Below, piece by piece: positions 1 through 5,890 of a stretch of DNA of 7,969 nt. Numbering within the stretch: the first letter of the stretch is position 1; each line of letters opens with the position of its first letter. The notes under the pieces are model-generated. The model searched no databases. It saw only the letters and a program-made list of their open reading frames with translations, and was not told the origin of the DNA. The translations under genes and the position numbers were made by a program. This DNA is from Verrucomicrobia bacterium TMED40 (lineage in GTDB: Bacteria > Verrucomicrobiota > Verrucomicrobiia > Opitutales > Seribacteraceae): positions 5,127 through 13,095 of the forward strand of contig NHCT01000031.1 of the NCBI GenBank assembly GCA_002167605.1, given 5' to 3'.

Positions 1-169
1 GCATGCTTGATTCAACCCTCTCTGCTTGAGCCAGCGCTTCGGGGGCATGGATGCCTGAAATTCCTATGATGCGAAGCCTGGCGGCAGACGCGAATGCCAC
101 TCCATTGGGAGAATCACCGGCTGCCCAATACTCCTCCGGTCGCATGCCCATGTCCGAAACCGCTCGGTA
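1..169 (-). pseudogene. HAD-family hydrolase remnant, C-terminal part only, runs off left edge
   Basis: The minus-strand frame from 169 to 2 encodes a recognisable C-terminal piece of a beta-phosphoglucomutase-like HAD hydrolase. It reads YRAVSDMGMRPEEYWAAGDS, then PNGVAFASAARLRIIGISGI and HAPEALAQ. This aligns without gaps to residues 161-209 of the intact HAD gene at 1901-2584, including the motif IV segment (AAGDSPNG here, AIDDSPNG there) and the shared GI-x-x-IH stretch. Two stop codons in a row (TAA at 175-173, TGA at 172-170) close the frame just upstream, so the nucleophile Asp motif, cap domain, Thr/Ser motif and Lys motif are all missing from this frame. The open frame continues past position 1. 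I infer a decayed or 5'-truncated paralogue. Divergence outside the motif argues against a recent copy of the neighbouring gene. A sequencing or assembly error breaking a real gene is the main alternative. I am confident about the homology and less so about pseudogene status. Confidence 0.65.
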
Positions 170-393
170 TCATTAACATCCAAGATGCGGAGCAGCCAAA
201 ATCGACAACATGAAGCTAGTGACCAAGAGAGTGTCTGTATCCCAGGATGCAAAAAACATCTTATTGATAATTGATTTGGAAAATGATCGAGTTCACTCAT
301 TTAATTTTCAGAAGATTTAAACCCACGAGAGTGAATTTTCGGTTAATCATTTTTCGCGCTCCACTCTGAACCGATTGAAGGGACCAAGCTAAG
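170..393. other. Non-coding stretch, possibly with further HAD debris
   Basis: This region lies between the HAD remnant and the sulfatase stop codon at 396-394 and holds no credible gene. A minus-strand frame from 300 has a start codon but no convincing protein character. Part of it, HPG at 249-241 and DVN at 180-172, keeps the order and nearly the spacing (20 versus 23 residues) of the PG and SDVN landmarks in the intact HAD protein (residues 94-95 and 119-121). It may therefore be frameshifted remains of the same dead gene with about 33 codons deleted. That part is speculative. I see no GC-rich hairpin followed by a T-run that would serve as a terminator for the operon. Confidence 0.3.
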
Positions 394-1884
394 TCATTTC
401 CCTTCTTTCCACCACTTCTTCATATGAGCGATATTTGACTTAATTTCCTGCAGACGATCTCCTCTTCCCCTATTTGCGAGTCCATCCAGATAAACTTTCA
501 TATCGCTGTCGTACATTTTCATGGGTTCCACATTCTGTCCAAGGTCTCCCGTTTCACGAATCCATTGGTTCAGGGCTTTTCTCATTTTTTGAAGAGTTTT
601 TGCGTGATTTGGATCATTTGCCAAATTATTCAGTTCCCAGGGATCGTTTTTTAAATCGTAGAGTTCTTCTTTAGCCCGCCTGGGAGAAAGGAGAAGCTTC
701 TGTTGCAAATCATTGAGTTTTCCTTTTTCTCCCCAATCCCGAATTGCCTGATAGATTTCTTTGTTATCCTTGTAAGAACACGGCTGCAAATGCGGACGTG
801 CAGGGTATCCATTTCGAATATATTTATATTCCAGTGAGCGAACTGCCCGGATACGGTCATAGGTCTCATCACACCGGTCTCTAGCACTTACTGTAAATTC
901 CCGTTTTAAGAAATTGGGGCCAAACAGAGTCCTCGCTTCCATGTGCTTGGGTATTTCAATTCCTGCGAAATACAAGGATGTGGCGGCCAAATCAATATGA
1001 AGCACGGGGTCCTTTCTTACCGTTCCTCCTTTAACCCGGTTGGGAGCATGAACGAAAAAAGGAATCATCATGCCCTCGTCATAGCAAAACTGCTTACCCC
1101 GAGCATGACTTACTCCATGATCAGTGATGAAAAAGATGATCGTGTTTTCAAACTCCCCTTCCTTTTTTAAACGATCAATAATCTGGCCAACCTGAAAATC
1201 CATCAGACTGAAAGTATCGAGATAAGCAGCCCAGTCCTCGAGAACAACCGGATGTCTCGGATAATAGGGAGGAAGCACTACTTTTGAAGCTTCAACATGA
1301 GGAATATCTTTTGAGGCCCGGGCCTGCGAACGAGCCTTCCCCCCACTGAGGCAAATCTTAGCGAAGAAAGGTTGCCCCTGGTTTCGTCCTGACCATTCGG
1401 CTGAATCAAAAACATCGGGTTTCCATTCGAAATTATAATCCGATTTTCCCAGTCTATCTTTATGTTTTGGGCTGGCAGTACCTACCGCATGCCCACTTGA
1501 ACCTAAACATGTGTAATAACCAGCTTCCTGAAACAATTCAGGAATTAATTTTATATGACTGGGAATGTTGATCTTAGCTACACCACGCCCGCTACGATGG
1601 TGATGCGCCCCAATACTTGTCTGATACATACCGGTAATTAATGCTGAACGAGCTGTCGAGCACACCGGTGCGGTCACTGATGCATTGATAAACCGTACGC
1701 CATTAGCCGCCAATTCATCGAGTATCGGAGTGTGCACTAATTTTTCTCCGTTAAAACCGTAGTGCTTGGATTGATCCTCCACAACCAGCCAAAGAATATT
1801 AGGTCGTGCTTTTACGGTAGAACCCCGCAAATCGATCATACAAAGAAAGATTTGAGAAAAAATCAGGAGAGTAAGGGTTTTCAT
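394..1884 (-). CDS. Exported type I sulfatase with atypical CSTAR active-site motif
   Basis: This is a 496-residue arylsulfatase-family protein, predicted to hydrolyse sulfate esters of a glycan in the periplasm or outside the cell. Residues 1-26 form a Sec signal peptide (Lys2, hydrophobic 4-17, ending TVKA before RPN). The sulfatase fold opens with NILWLVVEDQ (29-38). The formylglycine site is CSTAR (75-79), followed by SALITGMYQTS and the His-rich GAHHHRS (92-98), a layout I associate with heparan N-sulfatase-like enzymes. The second metal site is TDHG (254-257) with Lys264. The C-terminal subdomain has EELYDLKNDPWELNNLA (406-422). Three points are unusual: position 3 of the Cys motif is Thr instead of Pro or Ala; the first metal pair is Glu36-Asp37 instead of Asp-Asp; and the segment where many sulfatases have an active-site His reads LSGGKAR (179-185). 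The gene starts 16 bases after the HAD gene, with no Shine-Dalgarno sequence. Its GC content is lower than in the DUF1549 gene. The substrate is unknown. Confidence 0.95.
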   Translation of the reverse strand: MKTLTLLIFSQIFLCMIDLRGSTVKARPNILWLVVEDQSKHYGFNGEKLVHTPILDELAANGVRFINASVTAPVCSTARSALITGMYQTSIGAHHHRSGRGVAKINIPSHIKLIPELFQEAGYYTCLGSSGHAVGTASPKHKDRLGKSDYNFEWKPDVFDSAEWSGRNQGQPFFAKICLSGGKARSQARASKDIPHVEASKVVLPPYYPRHPVVLEDWAAYLDTFSLMDFQVGQIIDRLKKEGEFENTIIFFITDHGVSHARGKQFCYDEGMMIPFFVHAPNRVKGGTVRKDPVLHIDLAATSLYFAGIEIPKHMEARTLFGPNFLKREFTVSARDRCDETYDRIRAVRSLEYKYIRNGYPARPHLQPCSYKDNKEIYQAIRDWGEKGKLNDLQQKLLLSPRRAKEELYDLKNDPWELNNLANDPNHAKTLQKMRKALNQWIRETGDLGQNVEPMKMYDSDMKVYLDGLANRGRGDRLQEIKSNIAHMKKWWKEGK

Positions 1885-1900
1885 GGTTTCGGTTTTGTAT

Positions 1901-2584
1901 TTAATTCAAGTTTTCAAACATTGATATGAGATCATTCGGATTCAAAGCTTCCAACGAAGACAGATGACAGTCTGCTTCCTGAAGGCTGGACGCGTCATGA
2001 ATTGCAGTAATTCCCAAAACTTTCATACCGGCCTTTTTTGCGGAGGCGACACCATTGGGAGAATCATCGATTGCCAGACAATTTTGGGAAGGAATGCCTA
2101 GTCCATCCACTGCCTGAGCATAGGTGGCCGGATCGGGCTTCGGTTTTGCGACGTCATCACTGGTGACGATGGATTGAAAAACTCCCTTAAGTTTACCATC
2201 TGCAAGCACTTCAAAAGCCGCATTTACATCGGACCTTCTTGACCCAGTGGCCAGTCCCACAGGAAACTTTTCAGCCACCGAACAGACTAATTCAATAGCT
2301 CCCGGCATCGCAGTAGCTGATTTCCTGACTAATTTCTCATAGGCTAAAGCCTTGGTTCTCGACCATTTCTGAAATAATGATTCGTCATATTCAATCCCAG
2401 ACAGTTCCGCCAAGCGACCCATGGCAAAACGCTCGTCTCCCCCGGTGCATTTTGTCAGGAAGGTCTCGTAGCTTTGCTTCATCTCCTCGCCCATCGCTTC
2501 GCAAATGGCAAGGTAATGGGTGCGCTCACTGTCAATGATTACGCCGTCCATGTCGAAGACCACCCCCTCTAGCCGGCTGATCAT
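1901..2584 (-). CDS. HAD-superfamily hydrolase, beta-phosphoglucomutase-like
   Basis: This is a 227-residue cytosolic phosphatase or phosphomutase of HAD subfamily I. All four catalytic motifs are present: motif I DMDGVIIDSE (11-20) with nucleophile Asp11 and acid/base Asp13, motif II ATGS (112-115), motif III Lys147 in AKPKPDP, and motif IV IDDSPNG (172-178) with Asp173 and Asp174 for magnesium. Residues from about 20 to 90 form the helical cap, and PG at 94-95 marks the return to the core. The length is normal for the family and there is no signal peptide, which sets it apart from every other gene here. It lies 19 bases after the DUF1501 stop and 16 bases before the next sulfatase, so it is probably co-transcribed. 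Family members act on sugar phosphates or similar small phosphoesters, and the context suggests a phosphorylated sugar from polysaccharide breakdown. Mutase, phosphatase and phosphonatase functions cannot be separated by eye. ATG at 2584 is the first in-frame start and gives the expected N-terminus. Confidence 0.93.
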   Translation of the reverse strand: MISRLEGVVFDMDGVIIDSERTHYLAICEAMGEEMKQSYETFLTKCTGGDERFAMGRLAELSGIEYDESLFQKWSRTKALAYEKLVRKSATAMPGAIELVCSVAEKFPVGLATGSRRSDVNAAFEVLADGKLKGVFQSIVTSDDVAKPKPDPATYAQAVDGLGIPSQNCLAIDDSPNGVASAKKAGMKVLGITAIHDASSLQEADCHLSSLEALNPNDLISMFENLN

Positions 2585-2603
2585 GGCCTGTGACGAGAAC
2601 GAA

Positions 2604-3854
2604 TTAGGCGAATAAACCCATCACCGGCTTGGCTTTCGCTCCACCGACCACGAAGGGTCTACCGGAAGCAGTCAGGACTTCCTTGTCCAGAGGTAACCCT
2701 GCGGCCCAACCGATGGTGGCATGAAGATCGTGCACCGTGACCGGATCCTCGGGGTATGCTCCTTCCTTGTCACTGGAACCATGAACAAACCCTCGTTTCA
2801 ACCCGCCGCCGGCAAGAACCGTGCTGTAACAGATTGGATAGTGTCCCCTGCCATTTCCGTTGAACTGGGGCTTACGGCCGAATTCAGTCGCCATGACCAC
2901 CAAGGTGTCATCGAGCATACCCCGATCATCCAGATCCGAGATAAGAGCGGCATAGGCTTGATCGAAAGCAGGGCTCAGGTCCTGCATTTCACTTTCCAGG
3001 TTATTGTGCATATCCCAACCATCGGTGGACACCTCCACATACCGAACGCCTGTCTCAACCAGGCGTCGAGCCAAGAGGCAACCCTGTCCGAACTTTCCCA
3101 TGCCGTATTTTTCACGCATCCCGGAGGATTCCTTGTTCAAATCAAAGGAATCGAGATCTTTGCTCCGTAAAAGCCGGAGCGTATTGTCGTAAAACTCCCG
3201 ATAGGATTTTACTTGAGGATCCGGGAACCGGGCGGAAAAAAATGAACTGAGCTTTTCGGACAGAGCCAATCGTTGGCTCAGGGCTTCGCTCCCGCCTCGG
3301 GTCCGTATGTTACGCAGTCCCGTGTTGGGATTTAGGATGGGAATGGGACTGTAGGCGGTGGAGAAAAAACCGTTGCCGTGCTTGGCGCCGGCATTGATGC
3401 AAGCGGAGGAAGGAAGCGTGTCGTGACTTTCCCCTAGATAATGCTGAGCCCAGGCCCCCAAGTTGGGATGCTTTATGGTGTTTTTTTCAGTGAAAGCGGT
3501 GCGCATGAAATATTGAGCGGGTCCGTGAACACCTACTTTCGCGGTCATACTCCGAATAACGGCAATCTTATCGGCAATGCCTGCGATCTTGGGCAAATAC
3601 TCGGTTACCTGAAAGTCGGATTTGGTACGGATCGCCTTTCCGGGACCCTTGGATTTCCCATCCTTCGGATCGAAGGTATCGATGTGACTCATCCCCCCCC
3701 TGACCTGCAGGAAAATGATCCTCTTGGCCTTGCCGAAGCCATTTTGGCCCGCAACCGATGGAACGGCGGACAGATTGGGAAGAATCGAGAGGCCAAAGGC
3801 TCCCAAGGCGCAACCTTCGACGAATTGGCGACGGTCAATGAAAGAAGAATTCAT
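2604..3854 (-). CDS. DUF1501 family exported protein, alkaline-phosphatase-like fold
   Basis: This 416-residue DUF1501 protein has no established biochemical function, although the family falls in the alkaline phosphatase/sulfatase superfamily. The N-terminus carries a twin-arginine-like leader, DRRQFVEG (7-14), followed by a weakly hydrophobic stretch to about residue 30, so Tat export is likely. Family landmarks are RGGMSHIDTFDPK (52-64; candidate ligands His57, Asp59, Asp62), GWDMHNN (279-285), ATEFGRKPQ (322-330) and NGNGRGHYP (332-340). The last of these often reads GRDH in relatives as I remember them; here the Asp is Gly337. The C-terminus has LAGGGLKRG (347-355) and the late ATIGWAAGLP segment (379-388). 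The length is usual for the family. It starts 21 bases after the DUF1549/DUF1553 gene, the classic pairing in Planctomycetota and Verrucomicrobiota, which suggests that the two proteins act together. No Shine-Dalgarno sequence precedes the ATG. Family membership is nearly certain; the function is unknown. Confidence 0.95.
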   Translation of the reverse strand: MNSSFIDRRQFVEGCALGAFGLSILPNLSAVPSVAGQNGFGKAKRIIFLQVRGGMSHIDTFDPKDGKSKGPGKAIRTKSDFQVTEYLPKIAGIADKIAVIRSMTAKVGVHGPAQYFMRTAFTEKNTIKHPNLGAWAQHYLGESHDTLPSSACINAGAKHGNGFFSTAYSPIPILNPNTGLRNIRTRGGSEALSQRLALSEKLSSFFSARFPDPQVKSYREFYDNTLRLLRSKDLDSFDLNKESSGMREKYGMGKFGQGCLLARRLVETGVRYVEVSTDGWDMHNNLESEMQDLSPAFDQAYAALISDLDDRGMLDDTLVVMATEFGRKPQFNGNGRGHYPICYSTVLAGGGLKRGFVHGSSDKEGAYPEDPVTVHDLHATIGWAAGLPLDKEVLTASGRPFVVGGAKAKPVMGLFA

Positions 3855-3875
3855 AGTGCAAAAGATTTTTTTCGG

Positions 3876-5825
3876 TTATTGTACGAATAAGAATTCGGTG
3901 GAATTGAAAAGAGCCCAGGTCAGATCCTCTTTCTTCATGCCGGAGCGCAAGGATTCCTCGATCGCTTCGAACTCGTCCGGGGTGGGCGGTCTGCCAAAGA
4001 AACTTAGAAAAAGGAACTCCACGGCTGGTCGGAGACCTCCGCTTTTCTTGAGTTTCGCGCTGAGCCTCGATTCCTTGTCGGCGAGCATTGCCTGAACCTC
4101 ACCGTTCATCAGCATGAGCGTTTGCGGAATGCTTCCTTCCGAACTCGAATCGTTGACCAGTTCCCTCGAGGACTGCCCGAACATTCGCAGGAAATGATCG
4201 TCCTTGGCGGGTTGCTGCATTTCCGACGCCCGTAGAAGAAACTGAGAGCCGACCTTCAGGGGACGTTTCCCGTTCACGTAATCCAATTCGTTCAACCGGC
4301 TGCCGTTTCCCTTGGTCAGGTGCCCGGACTTCTTCATCGACAGCACCATCTTGGTCACTTCGGAGTCCGACATCTGATCGAAGGGAAACTGATAACGGGT
4401 GACCCGATGGGAGCGATCGATCTTGTAGTCGTCCAATTTCTCGCCGATGACCAAAGCGAGAATCGAATCCCAGGTCTGCTCCGCCGTCATCCTGCGTAAA
4501 ACGGGACCAGGGAAAAGATACTGATCGGATTGTCCGATCTCGGGGATCACGCTGGACTTTGCCTGGTAAGTTCGGGAGTTGAACAGAACGCGTTGGAATT
4601 CGCGCAGGTCGAATCCCGCCTTCACCATAATCTGGCCAAGCAGTTGCAGCAGAGCCGGATTGACGGACTTGCTCAGGTCGTCAAGGTCCTCAAGCGGTTC
4701 CTGCACACCCAGACCAAAGGATCGCTGCCAAAGACGATTGGCAATGGTGGCGGCAAAGCGTGGATTCTTCTCATGGGTCAGCCATTGGGCGAAACTGGCC
4801 CGAAGGTTTTTCGGATTCTGGTGATCGACCGCATAAGCCGGCCCCTTGTCATCACCCGACTCCCAAATGAAAAGCAGGGGTTCGACGCGGCTACCCGGTT
4901 TGACGTCATCGTAGGCGTAATCATCGGGAAACCGCAGGGTTTGATGGGACTTGGTGCGAACCCTCGCCAAGTTGGGGGCCACGGCCTGAATGACGTCTTG
5001 CTTCGAAAGTTGCCCATTGCGAAGCTTATTACCGACTTTTCGCGGGTCTCGGTCACTGACGTCCGTCGCTCCGAAAAAGGCGGCAAGTTCGAAGTATTCC
5101 CTTTGAGTCCAATCCGCAAGAGGATGATCGTGGCATTGAGCGCAAGCCACGTTTGCCCCCAGGAAAATGGTCAGGGTATTGGACAAATTATCCAGGGGCA
5201 TGCCCGGATCCCGCAGCAGATAACCGGCAGGACCGGATTGGGCGACGCTCCCCTCCGCCGAAAGCATATCGAAGACCATCTCGTCCCACGGACGGTTGAG
5301 GGCAATTTGATCCTTCAACCACCTTTCGTAATGGTTGTAGCTCGTTCGCCTGACGTTTTGCTTGTGACGGAGCAAATCTGCCAACCAGTTGAAGAAGTGA
5401 GAGCGGTATCCATCCGAAAGAAGCAAACGATCAATCAATTTCCTGCGTTTTTCGGGATCCTTCTCCGAAAGGAAGTCGGCGGACTCGTCATCAGTAGGAA
5501 TCCTACCTGCAGCATCGAGATAAATCCGTCGTAAAAAAACAAAGTCATCGGCTGGAGGATTCGGTTGCAACCCTGCCTTTTTCAAGCCTTCTCCGACAAA
5601 ACGGTCAATCCACAAGGCCGCCGAGCTGATTTGCTCTTCGCTCATCCGGAATTTGAGTTGAGGATTTTTTGGGGGAGAGTTGCGGATTTTGGGAAGCGGA
5701 CTGACTTGGTTTTGAGAAGTTTTGCGCTTTGGCTTTTTATTGGAGTCCGCCGCGATCGCGGACAAACACAGCGATCCAATGCCCATCAGGCAAAGACAGG
5801 AAACCAATAAGCGACAGGTGAACAT
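3876..5825 (-). CDS. Exported DUF1549/DUF1553 protein with one CxxCH motif
   Basis: This is a 649-residue secreted protein of unknown function. A Sec signal peptide covers residues 1-26 (Arg5, hydrophobic 6-24, AIAA end). A basic, proline-rich linker (about 29-60) with no predicted fold follows. DUF1549 spans roughly 65-255 and includes FLRRIYLDAAGRIPT (97-111), LLLSDGY (134-140), FFNWLADLLR (144-153) and the invariant CAQCHDHP (228-235), a potential c-type haem or metal site. DUF1553 spans roughly 340-649, with NRLWQRSFGLG (363-373), RRMTAEQTWDS (444-454), SIPQTLMLMNG (565-575) and the terminal LTWALFNSTEFLF (635-647). The protein lacks the separate N-terminal cytochrome-like and concanavalin-like domains that many planctomycete homologues carry, so this is the short architecture. 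It is followed after 21 bases by DUF1501 and preceded by a 65-base gap after the sulfatase gene. ATG at 5825 gives a clean signal peptide. Family identity is firm; whether haem is bound is not known. Confidence 0.95.
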   Translation of the reverse strand: MFTCRLLVSCLCLMGIGSLCLSAIAADSNKKPKRKTSQNQVSPLPKIRNSPPKNPQLKFRMSEEQISSAALWIDRFVGEGLKKAGLQPNPPADDFVFLRRIYLDAAGRIPTDDESADFLSEKDPEKRRKLIDRLLLSDGYRSHFFNWLADLLRHKQNVRRTSYNHYERWLKDQIALNRPWDEMVFDMLSAEGSVAQSGPAGYLLRDPGMPLDNLSNTLTIFLGANVACAQCHDHPLADWTQREYFELAAFFGATDVSDRDPRKVGNKLRNGQLSKQDVIQAVAPNLARVRTKSHQTLRFPDDYAYDDVKPGSRVEPLLFIWESGDDKGPAYAVDHQNPKNLRASFAQWLTHEKNPRFAATIANRLWQRSFGLGVQEPLEDLDDLSKSVNPALLQLLGQIMVKAGFDLREFQRVLFNSRTYQAKSSVIPEIGQSDQYLFPGPVLRRMTAEQTWDSILALVIGEKLDDYKIDRSHRVTRYQFPFDQMSDSEVTKMVLSMKKSGHLTKGNGSRLNELDYVNGKRPLKVGSQFLLRASEMQQPAKDDHFLRMFGQSSRELVNDSSSEGSIPQTLMLMNGEVQAMLADKESRLSAKLKKSGGLRPAVEFLFLSFFGRPPTPDEFEAIEESLRSGMKKEDLTWALFNSTEFLFVQ

Positions 5826-5855
5826 GGTAAGTGTAACTATTAGATCAAACGACGA

Positions 5856-5871
5856 AAACTAGGGATAGTTT
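5856..5871. repeat. Small perfect inverted repeat in the longest gap of the operon
   Basis: The sequence aaactagggatagttt has 6-base arms (5856-5861 and 5866-5871) around a 4-base loop. It sits 19 bases past the stop codon of the sulfatase at 5891 in the direction of transcription and is followed on that strand by a short, interrupted T-rich run. The stem is AT-rich and would be weak as an intrinsic terminator. An operator half-site, an RNA processing signal or chance are equally possible. Confidence 0.3.
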
Positions 5872-5890
5872 CATTTTGGAAAAATCACAA

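Noticed and set aside
64..300. A stand-alone 78-residue gene on the minus strand
   Set aside because: Its downstream part overlaps the HAD remnant in another frame, and the conserved HAD residues are in that other frame. The translation itself has no protein-like character.
328..374. Two interleaved 6-base inverted repeats (agagtg/cactct and tcggtt/aaccga) suggesting a pseudoknot or terminator
   Set aside because: About one such 6-base pair is expected by chance in this much sequence. The stems are short with long loops and there is no T-run after them.
3441..3890. Plus-strand open frames of about 126-149 codons over the DUF1501 gene
   Set aside because: They are antisense to a well-supported DUF1501 coding region, overlap each other in different frames and have no recognisable domains.
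4530..5534. A 334-codon open frame on the plus strand
   Set aside because: It lies wholly antisense to the DUF1549/DUF1553 gene, whose conserved motifs are on the minus strand. Its translation has no recognisable domain and reads as an antisense shadow.
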